This document shows, piece by piece, positions 22,581 to 29,809 of a stretch of 29,809 bases of DNA. Numbering within the stretch: the stretch's first letter is position 1; every line of letters starts with the position of its first letter. The translations under genes and the position numbers were made by a program. The stretch comes from Alphaproteobacteria bacterium (GTDB lineage: Bacteria > Pseudomonadota > Alphaproteobacteria > UBA7887). The stretch lies in assembly GCA_028289725.1 (NCBI GenBank), contig JANQOH010000478.1:1-29809 (forward strand). The letters run 5' to 3'. The notes under the pieces are model-generated. The model was not told where the DNA came from, did not search any database, and saw nothing but the letters and a program-made list of their open reading frames with translations.

Positions 22581-23222
22581 ATGAGCGCGCCACCCCGCCG
22601 TTTTGGCTTGGTGGCGGTTTGGCTCGTCCTTGGAACCCTGGCGGTCGTGATCCTGGTTTTGGACGGCGGCGATATCTTGTCACCGCCGTCGAACGGAACG
22701 CATGACGAGCCGCGCCTGTTCGCGTTTGCGGAACCGGATCTCGGCGGCATCCAAGTCGTTTACCAAAGGCAGATCGCAACACTGATGCGGGGCGCCGACG
22801 GGCTTTGGTATCAGCATGATGACAGCCACAGTCATGGCGGAGTCGGCCCGGTGACGTCTTCGGCGGACGCGGACGAACCGCACGTTCCAGATCCGGCGCA
22901 GTCCGAGGCGATCGCGGCGCGGCTGATGCAGGTCTCCAACATGGTGGCTGAACGTCAGGCGCTTCGAGGTGCGGCGCCCGAAGCGACCGGTCTCGCCCGC
23001 TCGGAGACCATGATTGCCTTTTATGGCCGCAATGAGGATGGCGCGGACTTGGCCGAGCCGATGACCATACTTCGTATCGGCAAGCAACGGCCTGGTTCGG
23101 ATACGCTTTACGCCCGCCTCGACTCAGAAACAGACCTTGCCCTGGTCGCGGAGTCGGATTTTCAATCGCTGCTCGCTATCGTGTTCGGCGAAGGGAACGT
23201 CCCCGCGCCGGACGAGGAATGA
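22581..23222 (+). CDS. DUF4340-like paralog with His-rich loop, second copy
   Basis: A 213-residue protein, apparently a diverged duplicate of its upstream neighbour. It has an N-terminal membrane segment (GLVAVWLVLGTLAVVILVL), then FAEPDLGGIQVVYQRQIATLMRGADGLWYQHDDSHSHGG, IAARLMQVSNMVAERQ and a C-terminal part (ETMIAFYGRN, TILRIGKQRPGSDTLYARLDSETDLALVAESDFQSLL) that matches the first copy's end. The His-rich loop follows the same Trp-Tyr/Phe position as in the first copy. ATG at 22581 is 58 nt after the upstream stop. It is exported but anchored, presumably on the outer face next to the GldG-like protein. Confidence 0.7.
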   Translation: MSAPPRRFGLVAVWLVLGTLAVVILVLDGGDILSPPSNGTHDEPRLFAFAEPDLGGIQVVYQRQIATLMRGADGLWYQHDDSHSHGGVGPVTSSADADEPHVPDPAQSEAIAARLMQVSNMVAERQALRGAAPEATGLARSETMIAFYGRNEDGADLAEPMTILRIGKQRPGSDTLYARLDSETDLALVAESDFQSLLAIVFGEGNVPAPDEE

Positions 23223-23268
23223 AGCGCCTTGACGGGCACCGACGGCGCGCGGCAATGGCCGGAAACCG

Positions 23269-24963
23269 ATGCCTAATACATCTACAAACGCTAAGGCCGA
23301 CCTCGCCATATTCGACGGCAAAGTCGCGACGCTCGACAGCAATGGCCAAATCGCCCATGCGATCGCGATTGCCGGCAGCCGCATCCTCGCGGTCGGAACG
23401 AATGCGGAGATTGAAGCGGTGAGCACCGGTCATACGCGGCGCATTGCGGCCGCCGGACGCTTGGTCGTGCCCGGGCTCATCGATGGCCATGCCCATATGG
23501 ACCGTGAAGGTCTGAAAGAGCGCCTGCCCTCCCTCGCCGGCTGCCGATCGATCGACGATATTCTGCAACGGATCGAAGCGCTCGTGGGCGACACGCCGCC
23601 GGGGGAGTGGATTGTCACCTTGCCGATTGGCGATCCGCCGTTTTACGAAGGTGTGCCGGATCTTCTTTCGGATGGCCGCTTCCCGAACCGGCGGGATTTG
23701 GATCGCGTGTCACCAGACAACCCGGTGTATATCCGTCCAATTTGGGGCCATTGGCGTAACACGTTGCCGCTGGTGTCCGTGGCCAACAGTCTCGCGCTAA
23801 CGATTGCGGGTATGACGGGGGCGACCGAGCCGCCCGCGCCTTCCATCCAGATCGATCGCGAGCCCGATAGCGGTGAGCCGTCCGGCGTCTTTTACGAACA
23901 TACCTATAAGCCTTTGGTCGAGAAGACCCTGATGTCGATGATCCCGCGCTTTACGCTAGACGATCGGATCGCCGGGCTGCGCCGTTCCATGGCGATCTAC
24001 AACAGCACAGGCACCACGAGCGTTTTCGAGGGTCATGGCGTCGCGGGCGAAGTGATGGCGGCGTATCAGGCGCTTCGAAGCGAAGGACCGCTGCCGGTCC
24101 GTGCATCGCTGATGTTTAGCCCGGCCTGGCCAAGTGTCGAAACGGATGCGGTCATCGACCTGTTGGCGGACTGGGGACGTTGGCTCGCCGGGCGCGGGCT
24201 CGGCGATGCCCACCTCCGGGTTGCCGGCCTCTACACGGAGTCCGACTATTCAGAGGAGAACCGTTTGCGGGCGCTCTGCGGCCCTTACACCGGCTGGGCC
24301 GGCTTTAATTTCGACGCGGCGCTGCCCGAAGACGTCATGGTCGAGATGATGGTCGAGGCTGCGCGGGTCGGCATCCGCGTGGGTTCGTTCACGGAGAATA
24401 TTCTGGATCTGTACGAGAAAGTGGAGGCGCGTGCCGGTATCTCGGATCAGCGCTGGGTCTTGGAACATATCGGCGTTTTCAGTCGCAACGACATCGCGCG
24501 GATTCGTGATCTTGGCCTCGTCGTTCAGGCTTATTCCAACAAGTATATTTGGCAGGACGGCGAGCAGCTCAGAGCGAAGCTGGGCGAAGCGGGCGCCGCA
24601 CAGGTTTTGCCCATGCGCGACCTGCTCGATGCCGGAATCCATGTGTCATTGGCCACCGATAATGTCCCGCCGACACTATTCGTGCCGATTTGGCATGTCG
24701 TCCCGCGACACACACCCGGCGGTGACACCCCGCTTGCGCCGGGTCAGGCCATTTCGCGGGAGGAAGCGCTCGCCTGCGCGAGCCGCGAGGGGGCTTGGTT
24801 GAGCTTTGAGGAGGATTTCAAAGGGACGCTCGAGCCGGGAAAAGCAGCGGACTTGGCGATTCTCAACGCGGATCTTCTCACGGTCGACGAGCATCAGATT
24901 CCAGACATAGTCGCTGATTTGGTGATCACCGACGGTCGCGTTGTATTCGAGCGCGCGCACTAG
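23269..24963 (+). CDS. Amidohydrolase family protein (YtcJ-like)
   Basis: A 564-residue metal-dependent hydrolase of the amidohydrolase-3 type. The N-terminal small beta domain (DLAIFDGKVATLDSNGQIAHAIAIAGSRILAVG) leads into VVPGLIDGHAHMD with metal-binding H74 and H76. The barrel continues through VLEHIGVF (His) and HVSLATDNVPP (Asp), and the C-terminus rejoins the beta domain (FEEDFKGTLEPGKAADLAILNADLL, LVITDGRVVFER). Cytoplasmic, no signal peptide. It starts 46 nt after the DUF4340 pair on the same strand and may be the last gene of that operon, though it has no obvious functional link. The substrate is unknown: relatives act on N-substituted formamides, imides and cyclic amides. Confidence 0.9.
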   Translation: MPNTSTNAKADLAIFDGKVATLDSNGQIAHAIAIAGSRILAVGTNAEIEAVSTGHTRRIAAAGRLVVPGLIDGHAHMDREGLKERLPSLAGCRSIDDILQRIEALVGDTPPGEWIVTLPIGDPPFYEGVPDLLSDGRFPNRRDLDRVSPDNPVYIRPIWGHWRNTLPLVSVANSLALTIAGMTGATEPPAPSIQIDREPDSGEPSGVFYEHTYKPLVEKTLMSMIPRFTLDDRIAGLRRSMAIYNSTGTTSVFEGHGVAGEVMAAYQALRSEGPLPVRASLMFSPAWPSVETDAVIDLLADWGRWLAGRGLGDAHLRVAGLYTESDYSEENRLRALCGPYTGWAGFNFDAALPEDVMVEMMVEAARVGIRVGSFTENILDLYEKVEARAGISDQRWVLEHIGVFSRNDIARIRDLGLVVQAYSNKYIWQDGEQLRAKLGEAGAAQVLPMRDLLDAGIHVSLATDNVPPTLFVPIWHVVPRHTPGGDTPLAPGQAISREEALACASREGAWLSFEEDFKGTLEPGKAADLAILNADLLTVDEHQIPDIVADLVITDGRVVFERAH

Positions 24964-25017
24964 AACACGCGTCGCCATTCTCGAACGGCAGCAGGCAGGC
25001 TCGAACCGAATAGCCCG

Positions 25018-25353
25018 TTAGGCCGCACGTGTTTTTTGTGGCGCCAGTTTGTGCGGATTGCGGTTCGGGCAGTCGCGATCGCTGCATCGATCCGGGATCG
25101 TCTTGGTCCCCTCCACCATCAGCGCGCCACAGGCACGGTCATTTTCACGTTGATACTGGCATGTTTCGCCGGTTGGTCGGCTGGTCAGTTGGAACTTGCA
25201 CTTCGGCTTGGTTTCCGCGTTGCACTTGTAAACCGGTCCAAAGCGGCCGCGCGCGGGGACGAGTGTCCCTTGGCCGCAAGACGGACACACGACAGTGGTT
25301 GGGGTTAACGCCTCATACGGACATGCGTCGTCTTTCGTCGGTCTCTCAGACAT
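25018..25353 (-). CDS. Double zinc-ribbon protein (topoisomerase C4-type fingers)
   Basis: A 111-residue protein with two four-cysteine units. The first is C23xxC26 with C44 and C52 (VVCPSCGQGTLVPARGRFGP, then YKCNAETKPKC); the second is C65, C75, C90 and C95. The first resembles the C4 zinc finger found at the C-terminus of type I topoisomerases. The rest is basic and polar, consistent with nucleic-acid binding. I chose the second of two adjacent ATGs (25351-25353) because GGGAGG then lies 5 nt upstream. It is the last of four minus-strand genes headed by the YCII gene, 35 nt after the VOC gene, so it is probably part of the same transcript. Confidence 0.75.
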   Translation of the reverse strand: MSERPTKDDACPYEALTPTTVVCPSCGQGTLVPARGRFGPVYKCNAETKPKCKFQLTSRPTGETCQYQRENDRACGALMVEGTKTIPDRCSDRDCPNRNPHKLAPQKTRAA

Positions 25354-25388
25354 CATCGCCTCCCGGATTTCGATCGCCCCGATGGTTT

Positions 25389-25760
25389 CTAACGATTGTG
25401 CAGGGCGATCCGATTGCCTTCCGTGTCGGAGAACTGCGCCATAGAACCGTACGGTCCGATGTCGGTCTTCGGCATCAGGACTTGCCCACCGGCTTCCGCG
25501 ACGCGGTCCAGCATCGTGGACAGATCGCCGCCATTGCCGAGGTAGATTAGCGGCCCGGTGGCGCTCGGCTTGTTGTGCGCGGTCTCGACCAATGCGCCGA
25601 TCGGCGCGCCGTCGGCCCCGGGTATGGCCTTCATTTTCATGTCCGGCATGTCCATCGGAATCAGGGCCGCACCCAGAATCGACTCGTAAAACTGCCCCGC
25701 CCGATCGATGTCTGAAACTGGGATTTCGAACCAATTGACTGTAATTGCCGTGGCTGACAT
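25389..25760 (-). CDS. VOC (glyoxalase/bleomycin resistance) family protein
   Basis: A 123-residue single-domain protein with two beta-alpha-beta-beta-beta modules: VNWFEIPVSDIDRAGQFYESILG at the start, and ATGPLIYLGNGGDLSTMLDRVAEAGGQVLMPKTDIGPYG then AQFSDTEGNRIALH at the end. Members bind metals or small toxic ligands as dimers; this sub-type (MDMPDMKMKAIPG in the middle) is common beside ECF42 sigma genes and is often called 'glyoxalase-like'. It starts 98 nt after the sigma factor stop. It could be the effector that protects against the stress sensed by the sigma factor (inference). No substrate can be given. Confidence 0.85.
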   Translation of the reverse strand: MSATAITVNWFEIPVSDIDRAGQFYESILGAALIPMDMPDMKMKAIPGADGAPIGALVETAHNKPSATGPLIYLGNGGDLSTMLDRVAEAGGQVLMPKTDIGPYGSMAQFSDTEGNRIALHNR

Positions 25761-25858
25761 TGCCGCCTCCCTTTCACAAATCCTGGTACCCGGCTCCGAA
25801 TTGACCGGTCATACAGTCGACGATTCAGAAGCTGAAAAAGGGACACGTTGGCAAAATT

Positions 25859-27175
25859 TCATGGTCTGTTCGTGACGCGTTCCGACGTGTAGTCGTGAGA
25901 GCATTCGGCGATGCGTCGCCTCAGAAACTCTTTTTCAGGGAGCCCCTGCGCGAGCGTCAGCGCCTTTTGATAGTGCGCTTCGGCCTCTCGTTCGTTACCG
26001 GCCCGCCGGTTGAAATCCGCCAGCAACGCGGGCAGCAAATGATCGTCGCGAAGCGCCCCTTCTTTTTCCAACACGGAGAGCAGCGCGATCGCGGCCTCCG
26101 GCCCCTCAGTCATCATGACGGCAACGGATCGATTAAGCGCGACAGTCGGCGACGGTTCGATGGTCAACAGATGATCGTAAAGTTCGAGGATTCTTCGCCA
26201 ATCCGTGTCCTCGAAAGTGGGCGCGAGTGCATGGCACGCGGCAATCGCGGCCTGCAAATGATAAGGCGACTGCGATGTACTGTGCATTGACGCATCCAAA
26301 TGACCGAGCCCCATTCGGATCAGGCGCTGATCCCAGCGAGATCGGTCTTGCTCCGCGATGGTCAGCAGGCGGCCCTTGGCATCGACACGGGCGTCCAGGC
26401 GCGAAGCCTGCAGATACATCAACGCGGCGAGTGCGTGGATTTTGCCGGGGTCTAGTGGGCGGCTCGCCAGGATCAGTTCGACCACGCGGATCGCCTCCCG
26501 ACACAATTCCGCACGAACCAAACGGTCACCGCTATGTGCCAGATAGCCTTCATTGAAAAGCAGGTAGACGGCCGCGTTTACCGCATCTAAACGGGCACCC
26601 AAATCTTCGTTGTCCGGGATCGCGAACTGTAGGCCTTTGTCGCGGATCGTTTGGCGCGCCCGCGTCAGCGTTTTCATTATGGCGGCTTCGCGCATGTGGA
26701 AGGCGCGCGCGATTTCACCGATGCCGAACCCACAGATATTTCTGAGAATTAGCGATATTTGCGCCCGCTCGCTTAATTCGGCGTGGCAACAAATCAGCAT
26801 CATCTTCAAGACGTCATCGTCAAGAGGTCCGCCCAGTTCGGCGGTATCGAGCGATTCGTCGACACGGGCGTAATAGTGCGCGCGTATGGCGTCGGACTTG
26901 CCCTCGAACGAAGTGTCGCGTCGCAGCGCGTCGATGACCAAATTGTGCGCCACGCGCCGCAGCCACGCCGCTGCGTTGTCCGGTCGCCCGTCAACCGGCC
27001 AGGTCTCCGCCGCTCTGATCATGGCCTCTTGAACGCAATTCTCGATGAGGTCGAGATAGGCCGGGCTGAATCGCCGCGTGAGCGCCCCAACCAGCTTCCG
27101 CCATTGGTCTCGGAACACATCATCAAGACCTTCGGCGCTGGTGTTGCCGGCATATTGTTGTGGTGTCTCGCTCAT
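25859..27175 (-). CDS. ECF42-type RNA polymerase sigma factor with long C-terminal domain
   Basis: A 438-residue sigma factor, about twice ordinary ECF length. Sigma region 2 spans about residues 20-90 (LIENCVQEAMIRAAETWP, AAAWLRRVAHNLVIDALRR) and region 4 about 120-180 (LSERAQISLILRNICGFGIGEIARAF, REAAIMKTLTRARQTIRDKG). The remaining 250 residues form the extension typical of ECF42 (DUF6596/TPR-like): YLLFNEGYLAHSGDRLVRAELCREAIRV, ASRLDARVDAKGRL and the helical repeats at the end (LLPALLADFNRRAGNEREAEAHYQKAL). ECF42 factors have no anti-sigma partner, and the extension is thought to control activity. The gene follows the YCII/DGPF gene, the usual ECF42 partner, after 28 nt. Classification is firm. 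Confidence 0.92.
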   Translation of the reverse strand: MSETPQQYAGNTSAEGLDDVFRDQWRKLVGALTRRFSPAYLDLIENCVQEAMIRAAETWPVDGRPDNAAAWLRRVAHNLVIDALRRDTSFEGKSDAIRAHYYARVDESLDTAELGGPLDDDVLKMMLICCHAELSERAQISLILRNICGFGIGEIARAFHMREAAIMKTLTRARQTIRDKGLQFAIPDNEDLGARLDAVNAAVYLLFNEGYLAHSGDRLVRAELCREAIRVVELILASRPLDPGKIHALAALMYLQASRLDARVDAKGRLLTIAEQDRSRWDQRLIRMGLGHLDASMHSTSQSPYHLQAAIAACHALAPTFEDTDWRRILELYDHLLTIEPSPTVALNRSVAVMMTEGPEAAIALLSVLEKEGALRDDHLLPALLADFNRRAGNEREAEAHYQKALTLAQGLPEKEFLRRRIAECSHDYTSERVTNRP

Positions 27176-27203
27176 CCGTGACCGGGCGCGATCCTGGCGA
27201 TCG

Positions 27204-27566
27204 CTACTCCGCTTTAGTTCCGCCGCTGGCCATCACGCGGACCTCGACGGATCCGCCATAGGTCAAAATGGGGCACGCCAAGGCGGCTTCGGAGGCTTCG
27301 TCGAGCGTTTCGGCGCGAATCTGATAGTAGCCGGCGACGGCTTCTTTCGCCTCGGCATAGGGGCCGTCAATCACAGCTTTTCCACCCCGGCTTCGTGCCG
27401 TGACGCCCCGGTCCGATATCAGTTTGCCGGCGCCAACAAATTGGCCCGCCGCCTCGAGGGAGCGGTTCCACGCCATGAATTTTTCAATCACAGCCTCAAG
27501 TTCTTGCGGCGAAAATTTGTCCCAGCGTTCTTCGTGGTCCCGCAAAATCAGTAAATAGTCCGGCAT
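27204..27566 (-). CDS. YCII-related / DGPF-domain protein
   Basis: A 120-residue YCII-fold protein. It opens MPDYLLILRDHEERWDKFSP and carries the family's central motif as VIDGPYAEAKEAVAGYYQI (DGPY in place of DGPF), followed by the catalytic-style alpha-beta end LACPILTYGGSVEVRVM. Such proteins sit beside ECF41/ECF42 sigma genes and are their usual targets; biochemical roles are unknown. I prefer the ATG at 27564-27566 because the conserved opening begins there and GGGG lies 6 nt upstream; an alternative ATG at 27576-27578 would add four residues. It is the first gene of the operon and is divergent from the DUF924 gene. Confidence 0.88.
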   Translation of the reverse strand: MPDYLLILRDHEERWDKFSPQELEAVIEKFMAWNRSLEAAGQFVGAGKLISDRGVTARSRGGKAVIDGPYAEAKEAVAGYYQIRAETLDEASEAALACPILTYGGSVEVRVMASGGTKAE

Positions 27567-27628
27567 GGGTGGCCCCATTCTTGGGTTGATCCTGATCTAT
27601 TCGAAACATTGACGAACGAGACCAAGCT

Positions 27629-27647
27629 ATTTGGGACGTTTAGGCTA
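27629..27647 (-). promoter_or_regulatory. Shared 19-bp promoter-region motif, copy B
   Basis: On the minus strand this reads TAGCCTAAACGTCCCAAAT. It ends 62 nt before the YCII start codon (27566), in the same orientation and almost the same spacing as copy A (58 nt) upstream of the lactonase-like gene. The similarity continues a little downstream (AG, then TTG). It may be a target site for the ECF42 factor or for another regulator; it does not resemble the GGAAC/CGTT EcfG promoter. Confidence 0.45.
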
Positions 27648-27761
27648 AGCCGTTCATCGCATTGCGGCCAAGCGACGCCTCAATTATGCGGCGAAGCTTG
27701 TATGATGTCGCCTACAGCCCATATGGCGGGCGGATTCTCAGCTGATAAAGGGCGGTCCAGT

Positions 27762-28316
27762 ATGGCCTTATCTCCCGAATTCGTTCTCAAGTTTTGGTTG
27801 GAAGACACCACCGCTGAACAACGGTTTATGAAGGATCCCGTCTTTGACCAGCTGGTTCGGGACACGCTCGGTGATGCCCACGACCAAGCTGTGTCGGGCG
27901 CGCTGGATATGTGGCGGGATACGGCGCGCGGCTGCCTGGCACTCTGTATTCTATTGGATCAGGCGCCGCGCAATATGTTCCGCGACTCGCCGCGTGCGTT
28001 CGAATCCGACGCCCTGGCACGTGCTGTGGCCGCGCACGCGATCGATAATGGATTCGATAAAGGGGCTGAAATCGACGACGACATGCGTTTGTTCTTCTAC
28101 ATGCCGTTTATGCATAGCGAGGATCTGGAGGACCAACATAGGTGTGTCCGATTGATTTCGGAGCGCATCGCACCGGAGAATCGTGGCGGTTATGCGGAAC
28201 GGCACCGCGACATCGTTGCGCAGTTCGGTCGTTTCCCCCATCGCAATGCCGTATTGAACCGTGAAAGCACACCGGAAGAAGTCGCGTTTCTCGGTCAGGA
28301 AGGATCGTCGTTCTAG
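27762..28316 (+). CDS. DUF924 family protein
   Basis: A 184-residue helical protein of the DUF924 (TPR-like) family. It starts MALSPEFVLKFWLEDTTAEQRFMKDPVFD and has the conserved ILLDQAPRNMFRDSPRAFESDALAR near the middle and FFYMPFMHSEDLEDQHRCV further on. Members are about 180 residues with unknown function. I chose the ATG at 27762-27764: AAGGGCGG stands upstream, and translation from an earlier ATG at 27609 would add 51 residues with no similarity. Its promoter region is shared with the divergent YCII operon. I see no catalytic residues that would identify an activity. Confidence 0.88.
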   Translation: MALSPEFVLKFWLEDTTAEQRFMKDPVFDQLVRDTLGDAHDQAVSGALDMWRDTARGCLALCILLDQAPRNMFRDSPRAFESDALARAVAAHAIDNGFDKGAEIDDDMRLFFYMPFMHSEDLEDQHRCVRLISERIAPENRGGYAERHRDIVAQFGRFPHRNAVLNRESTPEEVAFLGQEGSSF

Positions 28317-28368
28317 AAGGCGGCGATCGAGCCACCCGCGGCCCGGTACGGTAACGGCTTTTTAAGCG

Positions 28369-28390
28369 ATGCCGCGAATAATTGCGGCAT
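28369..28390 (+). promoter_or_regulatory. Hairpin covering the start codon of the exported protein gene
   Basis: ATGCCGC (28369-28375) pairs perfectly with GCGGCAT (28384-28390) around GAATAATT. The last two bases are the A and U of the proposed start codon at 28389, and no ribosome-binding site is visible in front of it. The structure could restrain translation or may simply mean the true start is elsewhere. Confidence 0.35.
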
Positions 28391-29063
28391 GCGACAAATT
28401 CTTTTTGCCATCACTTTTTGTCTTGGCTCGGCCGGATTCACTGGGACAGCAGCCGCGGCAACGCTCATCGAAACGGCGGTCGGCAATACGTCGGTATGGT
28501 TGGTCGATGACCCCCTGCACGAACGGGTGCTGATCGCCAGTCGTGGCGGCAGCAAGCTGGTCGATCTCCGGACCAGGGTCATCTACATGATCGCGCCGGA
28601 CGGCAGCGCGCAAATGGTGCGGGTCGATGCCTTTCGCAAAGCACGCGCCGAGGTGCCGCCGTTCGAGATCGAAAAGCTTGGACCGGGCCCGCGCGTCGCC
28701 GACTATGCGACGACACGATTCCGGTTGTCTGTCGGCGGACAAACCTGTTCGGTTATTGATGCCAACCTAACGCTTGTCGAGCCACTGCAACGCGCCATGC
28801 GCGCGGTGGAATTGATGGATCAAATTGATACTGCGGTGCAGGGCGATAACCGCCCGCTCTGTGAGCGGATCCCATTCCGCGAGTATGCCAGAATCGGATG
28901 GGGCCTGCGCATCGCTGATAAGGACTCGCCGGTCGTCGACACCATTGCGGTGATACGGGACTACGCGCCAAATGAGGAAGAATTGGCGTTGCCGCTGATG
29001 GCGACGGACATGACCGACGTCTTAAAGAACGGCGGCGTTGGTGGCCGCCAGCGCGATCCGTGA
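28389..29063 (+). CDS. Exported protein of unknown function
   Basis: A 224-residue protein with a clear Sec signal peptide (MRQILFAITFCLGSAGFTGT, cut around AAA at 21-23). The mature part is not one I recognise. It opens with strands (LIETAVGNTSVWLVDDPLHERVLIAS, LVDLRTRVIYMIAPDGSAQMVRVDAF), then a Gly/Pro-rich linker, and a part with two cysteines (QTCSVIDA, PLCERIPF) that could form a disulfide in the periplasm. RLMS-type catalytic motifs are absent. The ATG at 28389 has no visible Shine-Dalgarno and is half buried in a hairpin. It is 72 nt after the DUF924 stop on the same strand, and convergent with the zeta subunit gene (20-nt gap). Confidence 0.75.
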   Translation: MRQILFAITFCLGSAGFTGTAAAATLIETAVGNTSVWLVDDPLHERVLIASRGGSKLVDLRTRVIYMIAPDGSAQMVRVDAFRKARAEVPPFEIEKLGPGPRVADYATTRFRLSVGGQTCSVIDANLTLVEPLQRAMRAVELMDQIDTAVQGDNRPLCERIPFREYARIGWGLRIADKDSPVVDTIAVIRDYAPNEEELALPLMATDMTDVLKNGGVGGRQRDP

Positions 29064-29083
29064 GCCCGACACGGTCGTAGGAC

Positions 29084-29404
29084 TTACTCGCTCATAATTT
29101 CGGATTGGGCCTCGGGCCAAAGCCGGTCCATTTCCAAGCGCACCTTGTGCGCGTCCGCGTCGACGCCTTTTTCCTGGAAGTCAGCCAGCACTTTTTCCAG
29201 CACGTCTTCATCGCCGGGCTTCTCGAAATCCGCGAGGACAACTTCCTTGGCGTAGGCGTCCGCCGCTTCGCCATCGAGGCCGAGCAACTCCGCGGCCCAA
29301 AGACCGAGCATCTTGTTGCGCCGGGCCGTAATCTTGAACCGAAGCTCTTCGTCGTGTTCGAATTTTTTCTCTGCCTCGCGCTCGCGATTGTCAAACGTCG
29401 TCAT
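29084..29404 (-). CDS. ATP synthase zeta subunit (DUF1476)
   Basis: A 106-residue protein beginning MTTFDNREREAEKKFEHDEE, with RFKITARRNKMLGLWAAELLG and DADAHKVRLEMDRLWPEAQSE. This is the DUF1476 family, found only in alphaproteobacteria. In Paracoccus denitrificans the zeta subunit blocks the F1Fo ATP synthase from running in reverse, its N-terminus entering the catalytic interface, much as mitochondrial IF1 does. The basic, helical N-terminus needed for this is present. It is cytoplasmic, bound to F1, and lies away from any atp operon here, as is usual for the family. A good marker for the class of the organism. Confidence 0.92.
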   Translation of the reverse strand: MTTFDNREREAEKKFEHDEELRFKITARRNKMLGLWAAELLGLDGEAADAYAKEVVLADFEKPGDEDVLEKVLADFQEKGVDADAHKVRLEMDRLWPEAQSEIMSE

Positions 29405-29558
29405 GGCCGCCTCGTGCCTAGTTAAGTGTCCTCTGGATCGGGCCCAACATATTGGGATGCCGCCAGGTTTTTACTACCGTCTCCCGCCACAAAAGCAAAC
29501 ATTCATGGGCGGCGCCTTCAAATAGGTCAAAGACGGGGCCGCTTTGGTATAAGGCGGC

Positions 29559-29809
29559 ATGTGCACCTTAGTTCTGCTCAAACGCCCTGGTGAGGATTGG
29601 CCGCTGATCGTGGCGGCAAACCGCGACGAAATGGTGGATCGGCCATGGCGTGGGCCCGGACGGCACTGGCCGGATCGGGCGGACGTCGTGGCGGGCCAGG
29701 ATATTCAGGCCGGCGGCACGTGGCTCGGCTTGAACGATCACGGCGTTGTGGCGGGCATTCTCAACCGCCCGGGCGCGCTTGGCCCGGCGCCGGATAAGCG
29801 GTCGCGGGG
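29559..29809 (+). CDS. NRDE/TANGO2-family protein, 3' end outside window
   Basis: The frame is open from ATG 29559 to the right edge, about 83 residues. It starts MCTLVLLKRPGEDWPLIVAA followed by the family-defining NRDE, then DRPWRGPGRHWPD and GGTWLGLNDHGVVAGILNRPG. The Cys2 after Met is the N-terminal nucleophile position of the NRDE (Ntn-hydrolase-like) fold. Bacterial and human TANGO2 homologs share this start; roles in haem or acyl-CoA handling have been proposed for human TANGO2. A 154-nt upstream region separates it from the divergent zeta subunit gene. The rest of the gene is beyond the window. Confidence 0.85.
   Translation, partial: MCTLVLLKRPGEDWPLIVAANRDEMVDRPWRGPGRHWPDRADVVAGQDIQAGGTWLGLNDHGVVAGILNRPGALGPAPDKRSR

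Noticed and set aside
1..29809. CRISPR arrays, insertion sequences, toxin-antitoxin or defence genes
   Set aside because: I looked for spaced direct repeats, transposase motifs and small paired genes and saw none.

Overview
The window looks like the chromosome of an alphaproteobacterium of fairly high GC, possibly a Rhodospirillales-type lineage (class fairly sure, order a guess). The class markers are a DUF1476 protein (the zeta subunit of alphaproteobacterial ATP synthase), an HPF-type ribosome factor fused to a cold-shock domain, paired bactofilins and an orphan DnaB-like ATPase. I see no transposase, integrase, phage structural gene or CRISPR array. Genes are closely packed, with one exception: about 1.06 kb without a gene at 3373-4434.

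Layout. 1-1959 (minus): a stress operon of host-attachment protein, tandem-type universal stress protein and a Tat-exported DUF3237 protein cut by the window edge. 2152-3372 (plus): a cytochrome P450. 3373-4434: no protein gene, but a dense set of hairpins closed by GNRA and UUCG loops that fit only a plus-strand transcript. A sigma70-like promoter lies just upstream, the ends can pair with each other, and a degenerate tRNA-shaped domain sits inside. I read this as a roughly 900-nt structured non-coding RNA, and it is the most interesting object here. 4435-5991 (minus): orphan DnaB-like ATPase, tRNA-Leu(UAA) and HPF-cold-shock fusion. 6054-9266: a CinA/MoaB-type protein (minus), divergent from sfsA, map and radC (plus). 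9268-9400: three tandem hairpins between convergent genes. 9401-10980: two bactofilins (minus), divergent from a membrane-anchored pentapeptide-repeat protein.

11147-15630: glutathione transferase, two short-chain dehydrogenases (one with the catalytic Tyr replaced by Phe) and a 684-residue aldolase/dehydrogenase fusion. 15684-17525: a small membrane protein and purB. 17672-18520: an exported metallo-beta-lactamase-fold protein resembling AHL lactonases. 18615-24963: a GldA/GldF/GldG-like ABC operon with two DUF4340-type proteins carrying His-rich loops, followed by an amidohydrolase.

25018-27566 (minus): an ECF42-type regulatory operon, in the order YCII/DGPF protein, sigma factor with long C-terminal extension, VOC protein, Zn-ribbon protein. 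A 19-bp motif lies 58-62 nt upstream of both the lactonase-like gene and the YCII gene, in the same orientation, so the two may be co-regulated. 27762-29809: DUF924 protein, an exported protein of unknown function, the ATP synthase zeta subunit (minus), and the start of an NRDE/TANGO2-family gene.
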